Assembly: GCF_002979655.1 (NCBI RefSeq)
Contig: NZ_PCPG01000004.1
Span: 216,100-280,099, forward strand
From: Microbacterium sp. MYb45
GTDB lineage: Bacteria > Actinomycetota > Actinomycetes > Actinomycetales > Microbacteriaceae
Length of the DNA: 64,000 nt
Direction of reading: 5' to 3'
The translations under genes were made by a program, and so were the position numbers. The notes beneath the pieces were generated by a model, which saw only the letters and a program-made list of their open reading frames with translations, had not been told where the DNA came from and did not search any database. Below, in pieces: positions 40,960-49,661 of the stretch (positions within the stretch are counted from its first letter, which is position 1; every line of letters starts with the position of its first letter).

Positions 40960-42369
40960 TCAGTGGTGGAAGTGTGATCCGCTGCTCGCGGTATCGGGAA
41001 GCGGGGTGGTCAGCGCCTCGAGGAACGCCACCTCGCCCCGGATGTCCGCGAGCAGAGCCGATGCGAGGTCACGGCTGAGCCCGACCTTCACGACGATGCG
41101 CTGCAGGACGACATCCGACATGTCATCGGCCATCGGGTAGGCGGGGACGAGCCACCCCTTCATCCGCAGACGATCGGCGAGGTCGTACAGAGTCCACTTG
41201 TCGGTGTGCCCGTCCTTCAGCACCCACGCGAACACGGGGATCGTGTCTCCCTTGCTGATCAGGTCGAACGGGCCGATCTTCGCGATCTCACTCGAGAGGT
41301 AGGTGGCGACGTCGATCGAGTTCTGCTGCACCTCGCGGTAGCCCTCGAATCCGAGACGGAGGAACTGGTAGTACTGCAGCAGCACCTGCGCGCCGGGGCG
41401 AGAGAAGTTCAGCGCGAGCGTGGGCATGTCCCCGCCGAGGTAGCTCACGTGGAAGATCATGCTCTCGGGCAGCACGGCGGTGTTGCGCCAGACCACCCAC
41501 CCGACACCGGGGTAGACGAGGCCGTACTTGTGGCCAGAGGTGGAGATGGAGTTCACCCGGTCCAGCTGGAAGTCCCACACCAGGTCCGGCTGACAGAACG
41601 GTGCGACCATCGCGCCGGATGCCCCGTCGACGTGGATCTTCACGTCGAGGCCGGTCTTCGCCTGGATCTCATCGAGCTTCTTCGAGATCGCGATGGTGTC
41701 GTCGTACAGTCCGGTGAACGTCTGTCCGAGGATCGACACCACGCCGATCGTGTTCTCGTCGACGTAGTCCTCGAGGTTGTAGCCGTCGAGGATGATGTGA
41801 TCCGGGCTCACCGGCACGTATCGCGGCTCGACGTCCCAGTAGTTGCAGAACTTCTCCCACACGACCTGGACAGCCGCCGACATGATCAGGTTCGGCTTGT
41901 CCGTCGACTTGCCCTCAGCGGTGCGCTTCTCCTGCCACAGGCGTTTGAGAGCGAGCCCGCCGAGCATGCACGCCTCCGACGAGCCGATCGTCGAGGTGCC
42001 GATCGTGTCGCTCTTGTCCGGGACGTTCCACAGGTCGGCGAGGATCCGCCAGCAGCGATCCTCGATCGCCGCGGTCGCCGGGTACTCGTCCTTGTCGATC
42101 ATGTTCTTGTCGGCCGCTTCGAGGTACAGCTTCTTGGCCTCGTCATCCATCCAGGTGCCGACGAACGTCGCGAGATTGAGTCGCGAGTTGCCGTCGAGGA
42201 TCGACTCGTCGTGCACGATCTGGTACGCCGTCTCCGGCAGGCTCGGGCCGGTCGGCAATGTGAACTTGTCGAACTCGGTGGCCTCGCCCGGTCGGACGAA
42301 GACGGGATTGATGCTGATGGTCGAGTCGATGTTCGTCGACTGCCGGGCCTTGTGCGTGTTGGTGGTCAC
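40960..42369 (-). CDS. gadB: Glutamate decarboxylase
   Basis: 469 residues, as expected for bacterial Gad (466 in E. coli). A pyridoxal phosphate lysine is at 281 in SISTSGHKYGLVYPGVGW; Asp248 (HVDGASGAMVAPF) binds the cofactor ring, and TIGSSEACMLGGLALKRLW is the phosphate/substrate segment. It converts glutamate to GABA and CO2 and consumes a proton. The C-terminus ends in SHFHH, reminiscent of the C-terminal His that blocks the E. coli active site at neutral pH. No glutamate/GABA antiporter gene is in the window. Neighbours (HdeD-like, Na+/H+ antiporter) fit a pH-stress role. Confidence 0.95.
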   Translation of the reverse strand: MTTNTHKARQSTNIDSTISINPVFVRPGEATEFDKFTLPTGPSLPETAYQIVHDESILDGNSRLNLATFVGTWMDDEAKKLYLEAADKNMIDKDEYPATAAIEDRCWRILADLWNVPDKSDTIGTSTIGSSEACMLGGLALKRLWQEKRTAEGKSTDKPNLIMSAAVQVVWEKFCNYWDVEPRYVPVSPDHIILDGYNLEDYVDENTIGVVSILGQTFTGLYDDTIAISKKLDEIQAKTGLDVKIHVDGASGAMVAPFCQPDLVWDFQLDRVNSISTSGHKYGLVYPGVGWVVWRNTAVLPESMIFHVSYLGGDMPTLALNFSRPGAQVLLQYYQFLRLGFEGYREVQQNSIDVATYLSSEIAKIGPFDLISKGDTIPVFAWVLKDGHTDKWTLYDLADRLRMKGWLVPAYPMADDMSDVVLQRIVVKVGLSRDLASALLADIRGEVAFLEALTTPLPDTASSGSHFHH

Positions 42370-42445
42370 TTTTCGCTCCTACGAAGAGATCGGACGGGTG
42401 AAGTGGGATGAGGTGCCAGGACGTGTGGTGAGGGTGACTCTCCTC

Positions 42446-44392
42446 CTATACCTCGACCGGTGGGTAGAGGCGGTCCATGTTGTACTGCCTGTTGCGCCGG
42501 GCGGCCAACGTCGAGATCGCGAGGAACACCACTGTGAGCAGGGCGATCGTGCCGATCGCAACCCACAGCCGGTAGTCCGCGCCTCCCAGGATCATGAACC
42601 TCAGCCCGGTGACGGTGGCCGTCATCGGATCGATCCAATGGATGTACTGGAACGGCAGCGTCGTCACCGCGACCGGGTACACGCCTCCGGCGGAAGTGAG
42701 TTGCACCATGAGGAAGGCGAGCGTGAGCACTCGGCCCACGGCCGGCCCGAGGACGGCATTGAACATCTGGATCATGGCCATGAACATCGCGACCATGAGC
42801 AGCATGAACCCGAATGTGCCCCAGGGGTTGGCGTACTCCATTCCCAGTCCGAACCGCACGACCAGGTAGAGGATCGCCGCCTGCAGGAAGCCGACCGCCA
42901 GCGTGGGCGCATAGGAGGCGAGCACGGTTCGGAAGGACCCGAGCCCTTGCGCCAGCGGACGCGCCTGCAGCGGAGTGAAGAGCATCCACGCGATGATGCC
43001 GCCGACGAACAGCGCAAGCCCGAAGAAGAACGGTGCGAATCCGTAGGCGAAGGTCTTCGCCTCGTTGTTCGTGACCTGCTTCATCACGACGGGATCGGCC
43101 AGCGTCTTGATGAAGCTCGACTGCTGATCACTGTTCCAGTGGGGGATCAGTTTCATCCCCGATTCGACGCCGCTGGCCAGTTCCGCGGTGCCGGCCACGA
43201 GCGCAGGCATGTTCGCGGAGATCTCGTTCGCACCGTCGCTGAGCTGGACCAGGCCGCTCGCGAGCTGGTCCGCGCCCGATCGCAGTTCGTCGGCCTTCCC
43301 CGTGACCTGGTTCAGGGTGTTGTTGATGCCGCCGGACTCGACAGCCCGCAGCATCACGTTCACGCGACTGCTCGGGTTGTCGAACTCGCCGGCGAGGGTG
43401 TCGACGTCGTTGCGGAGACGGTCGAAGGCGATCGACACCTCCTGCCCGACACCACTCTGCTCGATCGATCGCTGCACATTCTCCAGCCGCTCGGCCAGCT
43501 CGTCGTCGCCGGAGGCGCGCACGTCGTCGATCACCGCCTGCAGATCTGCCCGCGCCCGCGTGTTCGCTTCCGCGATACCTGCCAGTGCGCCGTCGAGGCT
43601 GTCGGTGCTGGTGCGGATGGACGAGGCGAACTGCTGCAGTTCGCCGGTCGTGAGACCGTTGGCGTTGACGGCTCGCTCGACCTGCCCGACGGCAACGTCC
43701 ACGTTGGCCACGAGTTCATCGAGGGCGGCGGAAAGCGTCCCCGCGCCCGACTTGGCCGTCACCAGACCCGTGGCGAGTTGATCGGCTCCCGCGCTGAGTT
43801 CGTCGACCCCGGAGTTGAGCGTCTCGATACCGGCTGCGGCCTGACGGATCGTGGGCAGCTCCCCCTTGATCCCGGTCGCGACGGCGAGGAAGACCTGCTC
43901 CCCCACCTGCGCGGTGACGTCGTTGATGACCTCAGCGGCAGCATCCTGACCGATCACCGTCGACAGGTAGTTGTTGGCGTCGTTGTAGGTGAAGATCAGG
44001 TCGGCCTGGCGGGGGTCCCCCGTCGCCGCCGATGCGATCGCCTCGCTGAAGTCCGCAGGGATCGTGATCGTGAACGCATATCGTCCGTGTTCGAGGCCTG
44101 CGGTGCCTTCGGCCTCATCCACGACGTGGGTCTCGAGCTGCCCGGAATCGACGATCCCCTTCACGACCTGGGTACCCGCATCGAGCGGCTCGCCCATCGC
44201 GTCGGCCCCCTCGTCGAGGTTGACGATGGCGACGGGCAGATGGTTCACGTTGCCGAACGGGTTCCAGAACGCCCAGAGGTACAGTGCGCCGTACAGCAGT
44301 GGCATCAGGATGATGACGGCGACGGCGAGACGCGGCATGCGCCCGCGGTAGTAGCGCTTGAAATCGCTACCGGGTGAGAATGCGGCGATCAT
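42446..44392 (-). CDS. YhgE/Pip-domain membrane protein
   Basis: 648 residues. A first span (RLAVAVIILMPLLYGALYLWAFW) with the YhgE signature NPFGNVNHLPVAIVNLDEG around residues 38-60 is followed by a ~370-residue extracytoplasmic region with heptad-like coiled-coil segments (AAGIETLNSGVDELSAGADQLATGL and similar). Then come five or six C-terminal spans (FAPFFFGLALFVGGIIAWMLF ... ISTLAARRNR). This matches the YhgE/Pip family, including phage-infection proteins and ESX/type-VII-associated exporters. Its start overlaps the ABC-like ATPase stop by 4 bp, so the pair likely forms one exporter. Confidence 0.88.
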   Translation of the reverse strand: MIAAFSPGSDFKRYYRGRMPRLAVAVIILMPLLYGALYLWAFWNPFGNVNHLPVAIVNLDEGADAMGEPLDAGTQVVKGIVDSGQLETHVVDEAEGTAGLEHGRYAFTITIPADFSEAIASAATGDPRQADLIFTYNDANNYLSTVIGQDAAAEVINDVTAQVGEQVFLAVATGIKGELPTIRQAAAGIETLNSGVDELSAGADQLATGLVTAKSGAGTLSAALDELVANVDVAVGQVERAVNANGLTTGELQQFASSIRTSTDSLDGALAGIAEANTRARADLQAVIDDVRASGDDELAERLENVQRSIEQSGVGQEVSIAFDRLRNDVDTLAGEFDNPSSRVNVMLRAVESGGINNTLNQVTGKADELRSGADQLASGLVQLSDGANEISANMPALVAGTAELASGVESGMKLIPHWNSDQQSSFIKTLADPVVMKQVTNNEAKTFAYGFAPFFFGLALFVGGIIAWMLFTPLQARPLAQGLGSFRTVLASYAPTLAVGFLQAAILYLVVRFGLGMEYANPWGTFGFMLLMVAMFMAMIQMFNAVLGPAVGRVLTLAFLMVQLTSAGGVYPVAVTTLPFQYIHWIDPMTATVTGLRFMILGGADYRLWVAIGTIALLTVVFLAISTLAARRNRQYNMDRLYPPVEV

Positions 44393-45159
44393 CGGCCGGT
44401 GACCTCTCGTTCCAGGACCGCGAATTCGTGGTCGGTGAGGTTGTGGACCTCGATCACATCGGTGATGCCGTCCTGCTTCTCGACGCCGTTGACGTCGGCC
44501 ATGATGACGGTCTGCTCGGCACCGAGAGCGATGAGGCGCTCACGGAGACGCCGGGAGCCCTCGACGCTGGCGAGGGTGTCGACACCACCGACGACCAGCA
44601 GCGGGGGCTTTCGGATGTTGGCCACGGCGATGCGGAAGAGGGCTGCCGTGAACTCCGGCAGCTCCTCGACCATCGCGTCCATCGTCGGCAGCGAATAGTC
44701 ACCGAATACCGGGCGGCAGATGCGTTCGAGATCCTCGTCGGTCGACTGCGGCACCCACTGGTACCACTTGGCGGCCCACCGCACCTGTTCGGTCACGATG
44801 TCGTGCACGCGGATCGTCTGCGGGATGCCGTCGACCTCGTCGACGTTGGCGATCGCCGCCTGACCGAAGAGATGATGCGGCTTGTCGATGCGTCCGAAGG
44901 CTTCGAGTCGTCCGGTGGTCGGCTTCATCCGCCCGCTCAACGTCAGCAGGAGCGCCTGACGGCCGCGGCCTCCTGCGCCGACGAGCACCGTGACGCCGCC
45001 GGCTCGGACCGTGAGATCGACAGGTCCGTAGATGTGCCCCCAAGAGGCGTCGACACCGATGCCGGTCGCGGTGATCAGCACCTCGCCGAACGTCTCGCTG
45101 TGGCCACTGCGTGTGCCGAGACCCTCATCGGTCTCACCCTGATCCGTCGGAGCTGCCAT
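44389..45159 (-). CDS. Degenerate ABC-type ATP-binding protein paired with YhgE/Pip
   Basis: 256 residues from ATG 45159, preceded by GGGGAAGAG. ABC-like fold: VDLTVRAGGVTVLVGAGGRGRQALLLTLSGRMKPTTGRLEAFGRI. The Walker A site reads GAGGRGRQ (61-68) instead of GxxGxGK(S/T): the lysine is Arg and the Ser/Thr is Gln. No LSGGQ signature is found (LPEFTAALFRIAVANIRKPPLLVVGGVD in its place), and Walker B lacks the terminal Asp-Glu. ATP hydrolysis is therefore doubtful. Coupled to the YhgE/Pip gene; it may be a regulatory or structural nucleotide-binding subunit. Confidence 0.75.
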   Translation of the reverse strand: MAAPTDQGETDEGLGTRSGHSETFGEVLITATGIGVDASWGHIYGPVDLTVRAGGVTVLVGAGGRGRQALLLTLSGRMKPTTGRLEAFGRIDKPHHLFGQAAIANVDEVDGIPQTIRVHDIVTEQVRWAAKWYQWVPQSTDEDLERICRPVFGDYSLPTMDAMVEELPEFTAALFRIAVANIRKPPLLVVGGVDTLASVEGSRRLRERLIALGAEQTVIMADVNGVEKQDGITDVIEVHNLTDHEFAVLEREVTGR

Positions 45160-45211
45160 CGCTCTTCCCCTTCGATTCGCCCTGAGATTGCCGATAGGAG
45201 CCGACATGGCT

Positions 45212-46495
45212 TCAGGCCTCGTTCTTGATGACCTGGCCGCCCTTGACGATGAGCGCGAAGTTCGCGTCAGGGTCGGCGATGAGCGAGAGGTCTTCGATCG
45301 GATCTCCGTTGACGAGGATCAGGTCCGCCCAGGATCCTTCCGCGATGACGCCGAGCTTCGCGCCTCGGTAACTGTTGCGCTCCCCCGCGAGCTCGAACAG
45401 CGACGCGTTGCCGGAGGTGAGCATCGTGAGGGCGTCCACATTGCTGTAGAAGTCACCGAGGCGCGCAGCCATGACACTCTGGCGGGCCGCGGACTGCGGC
45501 TCGAGCAGCAGATCGGTCCCCCATGCGGTCTTCACTCCATACTGCTTCGCCCAGCCGTACACCTCATCGGTGCCATGGCAGATCTCGGTGTTCTTCGCGG
45601 CACGCACCGGGTCGGGATAGTGGTGGTCGTCCTCGGCGAAAGGCTGCATCGAGAGCCAGGCACCCTTCTCGGCGATCAGCGCGATCGTCGCCTCGTCGGC
45701 GAGGTGTCCGTGTTCGATCGATGTGACGCCGGCCTCCAGAGCACGCGCGATTCCGGCGGGCGTGTAGACGTGGGTGGCCACGTAGGTGCCGTAGTCGGTC
45801 GCCGCCTGCACGGCGGCTCGGATCTCATCCGGTGTGTACTGCAGAGTGTTCAGCGGGTCGTACATCGACGCAGCCCCACCGCCGAGGGTGAGCTTGATCT
45901 GACTCGCCCCCATCTTGAGCTGCTCCCGGACAGCCGCCAACACGCGCGGCACTCCGTCGGCGACGCGGGTGAAGTGGATGTCCTCGGTCCGGCTCGGTGC
46001 ACCGCCGAACTCCTCCGGAACGTCGTAGACGAACGAGAAGTCAGCGTGTCCCGATGTCTGCGAGATCATCGCTTGGCTGGGGAAGATGCGCGGCCCCTCG
46101 AATACACCGCGATCGATGAGCGACTTCACCGGAGCGGTGTCACCACCCATATCCCGCACCGTCGTGAACCCGCGCAGCAGCATCCGCTTCGCCTCGGCGA
46201 TCGTGTTCCCGTACAGCGCGCCGGTCGGACCCTGCAGGAACTCCATCATGCTGTTGGCGTTGCCCATGAGGTGCACGTGGGCATCGCTCAGGCCCGGCAT
46301 CAGGAAGCGCCCTTTCGCGTCGATCTCGATCACGCCGTCGGAGGCGTCGCCGGCGACGGGAGCCGAGGATACGGCCACGACGAAGGGACCTTCGATCAGG
46401 ACATCGACGTTGTCCTGTGTCCTCGCGTTCACGCCGTCGAAGACGCGAGCGTCGCGAATGATCATTCTCTGAGGTGCGTGCGTCCCTGGGGCCAT
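45212..46495 (-). CDS. Amidohydrolase-family metal-dependent hydrolase (imidazolonepropionase/prolidase-like)
   Basis: 427 residues from ATG 46495; ATG 46465 (MIIRDARVFDG) is an alternative, and the extra codons to 46564 are unlikely. Metal-site residues appear in order: His73/His75 (DAHVHLMGN), a carboxylated Lys near 201 (QIKLTLGGG), His242 (VATHVYTP), His262 (SIEHGHL) and Asp328 (AWGTDLL). This is a binuclear amidohydrolase with no signal peptide, similar to cytosolic Xaa-Pro dipeptidase/N-acyl-aminoacid hydrolases. With the neighbouring amidases it may cleave amide-linked conjugates. A degenerate CGGGTG array precedes it. Confidence 0.88.
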   Translation of the reverse strand: MAPGTHAPQRMIIRDARVFDGVNARTQDNVDVLIEGPFVVAVSSAPVAGDASDGVIEIDAKGRFLMPGLSDAHVHLMGNANSMMEFLQGPTGALYGNTIAEAKRMLLRGFTTVRDMGGDTAPVKSLIDRGVFEGPRIFPSQAMISQTSGHADFSFVYDVPEEFGGAPSRTEDIHFTRVADGVPRVLAAVREQLKMGASQIKLTLGGGAASMYDPLNTLQYTPDEIRAAVQAATDYGTYVATHVYTPAGIARALEAGVTSIEHGHLADEATIALIAEKGAWLSMQPFAEDDHHYPDPVRAAKNTEICHGTDEVYGWAKQYGVKTAWGTDLLLEPQSAARQSVMAARLGDFYSNVDALTMLTSGNASLFELAGERNSYRGAKLGVIAEGSWADLILVNGDPIEDLSLIADPDANFALIVKGGQVIKNEA

Positions 46496-46554
46496 GGCCG
46501 CGAGACTATGCCGCGGGCTGCGCGGTGGATGCGTCCCGGCGAGAGATTTCCCCC

Positions 46555-46603
46555 GACCCGTCATTCGGGTGATGACCCTGTCCGCCCCCTGCCCTTCACC
46601 CGG
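46555..46603 (-). repeat. Degenerate CGGGTG-like array upstream of amidohydrolase gene
   Basis: Read leftward, CCGGGTGAAGG (from 46603), CAGGGGG (46591) and CAGGGT (46580) are about 11-12 bp apart, with CGGGTC (46560) closer to a CATAGT hexamer (46510-46505). The first unit is nearly identical to one at 32003. It is weaker than the two arrays at 31992 and 35714, but at a similar distance from a possible promoter. Confidence 0.4.
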
Positions 46604-46692
46604 CTCTCATCCTCTCGTGGAGCGGCACGAAAGGTGAGTAGTCTCCTCCCTGGAGCGGCCCGCGAGCGCGCGGGAGCAGGAGGAGGAGACGT

Positions 46693-46947
46693 ATGCCCGA
46701 GAAGGAAAGCACGACAGGCAGCGGTACGGAACAGAAGGCGAAAGCGAACGGCGCGAAGGCCATCATCGCCATCATCATCGCCATTGCCGCGCTCTCCTTC
46801 GTGTTCTCGAATGTGGCTCCCGCGACGCTGAGATTCCTGTTCCTGGAGTTCACGATGCCCGCCTGGGGCTGGTTTCTCGCGGTTCTGGCTGCCGGCGTGG
46901 TCATCGGTTCCCTGTTCCCCTGGTTCCGACCGCGGAAGCGTGGATGA
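46693..46947 (+). CDS. LapA-domain (DUF1049-like) small membrane protein
   Basis: 84 residues. A polar, Lys-rich N-terminus (22 residues) precedes two spans, AKAIIAIIIAIAALSFVFSNVA and FTMPAWGWFLAVLAAGVVIGSLFPW, with the conserved FxxxNxxxxxLxFLxxxxxMP(L/A) spacing of LapA/DUF1049 proteins, and a basic C-terminus FRPRKRG. GGAGGAGGAGACG lies just before the ATG, a very strong ribosome site. Role in actinobacteria unknown. It starts a rightward run including the second amidase, LuxR-type gene and exporters. Confidence 0.82.
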   Translation: MPEKESTTGSGTEQKAKANGAKAIIAIIIAIAALSFVFSNVAPATLRFLFLEFTMPAWGWFLAVLAAGVVIGSLFPWFRPRKRG

Positions 46948-47018
46948 CCTTCATTCCTGCTCCGGCATAGAAGCGCAATCTTGCTGATCCCCGACGAACC
47001 CGAGAGAGAGACACCGAC

Positions 47019-48058
47019 ATGTGCACAAGAGTGGTCTGGCCCGACGCGGACGGAGCGGTGATCGTCGGACGGAACATGGACTACCACCGCGATCTGGGCA
47101 CCAATCTGTGGAAGCTGCCGAGAGGGTCGCGCCGCGACGACGGAGTCGACGGCGCTCTGACCTGGCAGTCCCGGTACGGCAGCATCGTCGCCACGGCCTT
47201 CGACATGATCACGGTCGACGGGGTGAACGAGGCGGGGCTCGCCGGGCACGTTCTCTGGCTCGCCGAATCCTCATACGGAGAGCTCGATCCGTCACGACCA
47301 GCGCTGAGCCAGGCCGTCTGGTTGCAGTACTTCCTCGACAATTTCGCCACGGTGGCGGAAGCCGTGGGGTGGATCACCTCGAACCGCGTGCAGGTGGTCC
47401 AGCTCACGGACCCCGTCACGGGTGAGGTCCCCACGATTCATCTGGCCCTGGACGACGCATCCGGCGATTCCGCGATCATCGAGTACATCGACGGCGACGT
47501 CGAGGTCCACCACGGGGCGGAGTTTCGGGTGATGACGAACTCGCCGAAGTATGACGAGCAGCTCGCGCTGCTTTCACAGATCGACGGGTTCGGCGGCGAG
47601 AACCCCCTGCCTGGGACGACGCTCGCCCCCGACCGTTTCGCCCGTGCCGCCCACTACGTCCGTCGTCTGCCGCAGCCGAGGACCCAACTCGAGGCCATCG
47701 CGTCGATGTTCAGCGTGATCCGCAATGCCGCCCAGCCCTTCCGTCTGCCGGACGAAGGCAGACCGGATGCATCGCAGACCATCTGGCAGGTCGTCGCGGA
47801 TCTCACCCGCCTCCGCTATGTGTTCGAATCGACGACGCGCCCGAACATCGTGTGGGTCGACCTCGCGGATGTCGACTTCGCCGAGGGCAGCCCCCGCTGG
47901 TCCTCGATCTGGGCAGCGGTCTCGCGATCGAAGGAGGCCTGGCGGGCAACGTCTCGACGAAGTTCGAGGAGCGCGGTGAACTGCATTTCTTGTCCCTCAC
48001 CGATCTCCGTCGTCTCGCCGCCGGACACGGTGCGGTGGCTTCGTCCCGTCCGAGCTGA
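47019..48058 (+). pseudogene. Choloylglycine hydrolase-family Ntn amidase, copy 2, with apparent frameshift
   Basis: The N-terminal ~290 residues parallel copy 1 closely (MCTRVVWPDADGAVIVGRNMD; Cys2, Arg18, Asp21; MNEAG-type Asn; VMTNSPKY). At the CCCCC run 47891-47895 the frame changes. In this frame the sequence becomes basic and unrelated, while the +2 frame continues as PPLVLDLGSGLAIEGGLAGNVSTKF, aligning with copy 1, to a stop at 48058. One extra C restores an intact gene of 346 residues. It is either a true one-base deletion or a sequencing/assembly error. As written, the open frame runs on into the next gene (880 residues). Preceded by GAGAGAGA. Confidence 0.82.
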
Positions 48059-48107
48059 GTCTCCGATGCCACAGAACGCGCGCAGCGCCTCGGCGCGCGC
48101 TGAGACG

Positions 48108-49661
48108 ATGAACCTGACGGACAGCACGCGGGCGATCGAGGCGCTGCGGAGCGCCGTGCTCTCGAAGAGCAGCGAAGCGGTGGCTCACGCGGCCATGATG
48201 AACATCTGGCCGTTGTACAGCGTGCACGCCGATGAGCTCGTGTCCGCCGTCGAGTCACTTCCGACGCCTCTCCTGGAGCGGTACCCGGTGCTGCGCATCG
48301 TGCACCGCATGACGCCCGTGCTGGCGCGGACGAACCGCCCGTTCAAACCCCTCATCTATCCCGACGACGCGCGGAACATGAGCGCGGACGAACTCGACAT
48401 CTTCACGCTTGTGCAGATGGTGGCCTTCCGGTTGAGCGGAGACGTGGCGGCCGCGATGATCTACGCTCGTCGCCTGCAAGACCGCATCCTGCAAGTCCGC
48501 GTCGAGTCCCGCGAGCGCCCGGACGGACCGCTCTGGTTCTATCACCAGCAGATCGGATCGACCCTGCTCGCGGCCGGAGAATCCGCGGCCGCGCTGCTGG
48601 AATTCGCCACCGCCCGGGACCTCGGGAGATTGTCGCAGCAGACCGATGCGGAACGGATGGCGCTCGGGCGCACCGCACTCACCCACGCCGTTCGCGGCTC
48701 GATCGACGATGCCGAGAGCTCGCTGAGAGAGCTCGCCACGTTGCCTGAACCCACACGCGCCCATCTGACGGCGACGGCTATGACGGAACGATGCGCACGC
48801 GCTCTGCTCGCCGTCGACAGCATGGACCCGGACACCGACGAACTCCTCAGCCAGCTCGAAACCTATGACAGCATCGAGCTGACCTGGCCGTTCGCGCTGC
48901 TCGCGCGGTCACGGCGACTGCTCGTGCTGCAGCATCCCGACGATGCGATCGAGGCCGTTGCTCTCGCACGCGACGCGCATCCGGATCAGCACGGCTCGTT
49001 CGCGACCGACGTCATCAACTCCGTGTCGATCGACGCACTCTGGTCTACCGGAGACACGACCACCGCCAGACGGATCGCCGAGGAGACCGCTCGATCGGGA
49101 CCGCTCACGCGCATGGCGATCATCCGCCACGCACTTCTCGAGTCGCGCCTGGATGTCGCCGCTTCGGGACTGCGTCAGATGTCCACCGCCCGATCGTTGG
49201 GGCCGGGTGCACGCGCGGAGTCGATCCTCCTGTCTGCGTGGTTGGAATGCGCACTCACCGATGCGGTCGCCTCGGAGACGGCTGCGCAGGTCGCGCGAAT
49301 CGCTTCGAGGCCGGGGCGGCGGCGACTCGTCTCGCAGATTCCCCTCCAGCTGATAACCCGGGTGCAGGAACGCCTCTCCCCGGAGGAAGCAACCTCCTTC
49401 GCGGCCGCGACCGGGGGGCTGGCCGCCGCCGACCGCCCACGTCCGCCCACCCTCACCGCGAGTGAACTCCGTGTTCTCCAAGCTCTTCCGCTGCATGCCA
49501 CGACCGCCGCTCTCGCCGCGTCGTTGCTCGTCTCACCGAACACGATCAAGTCGCAGCTGAGATCGCTTTACCGCAAGCTCGGGTGTTCGACGCGCGACGA
49601 CGCCGTCAGCATCGCATCCCGACTGCATCTACTCGCCTCCGAAGTCTCGCCCCGATCATGA
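48108..49661 (+). CDS. LuxR-type transcriptional regulator without ATPase domain, copy 2
   Basis: 517 residues from ATG 48108 (MNLTDSTRAIEALRSAV), start fixed by alignment with copy 1 at 35463. TPR/MalT-like helical body (NIWPLYSVHADELVSAVESLPTPLLERYPVLRIVHRMTPVLAR at 29-72, split) and C-terminal GerE HTH (SELRVLQALPLHATTAALAASLLVSPNTIKSQLRSLYRKLGCSTRDDAVSIA). No Walker A, receiver or PAS domain. It is in frame with the frameshifted amidase upstream, so it could also be made as the C-terminal part of an 880-residue read-through. Its stop overlaps the ThrE-like gene by 4 bp. Confidence 0.85.
   Translation: MNLTDSTRAIEALRSAVLSKSSEAVAHAAMMNIWPLYSVHADELVSAVESLPTPLLERYPVLRIVHRMTPVLARTNRPFKPLIYPDDARNMSADELDIFTLVQMVAFRLSGDVAAAMIYARRLQDRILQVRVESRERPDGPLWFYHQQIGSTLLAAGESAAALLEFATARDLGRLSQQTDAERMALGRTALTHAVRGSIDDAESSLRELATLPEPTRAHLTATAMTERCARALLAVDSMDPDTDELLSQLETYDSIELTWPFALLARSRRLLVLQHPDDAIEAVALARDAHPDQHGSFATDVINSVSIDALWSTGDTTTARRIAEETARSGPLTRMAIIRHALLESRLDVAASGLRQMSTARSLGPGARAESILLSAWLECALTDAVASETAAQVARIASRPGRRRLVSQIPLQLITRVQERLSPEEATSFAAATGGLAAADRPRPPTLTASELRVLQALPLHATTAALAASLLVSPNTIKSQLRSLYRKLGCSTRDDAVSIASRLHLLASEVSPRS

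Noticed and set aside
42370..42445. CGGGTG-type regulator array before gadB
   Set aside because: Some GGGTG/GGTG words are present, but the spacing is irregular and the orientation is opposite to that in the other promoters.
47019..49661. Genuine 880-residue amidase-regulator fusion protein
   Set aside because: The conserved amidase C-terminus continues in another frame after a C5 tract and the regulator has its own start conserved with the paralogue; a frameshift is the simpler explanation, although kept as a finding.
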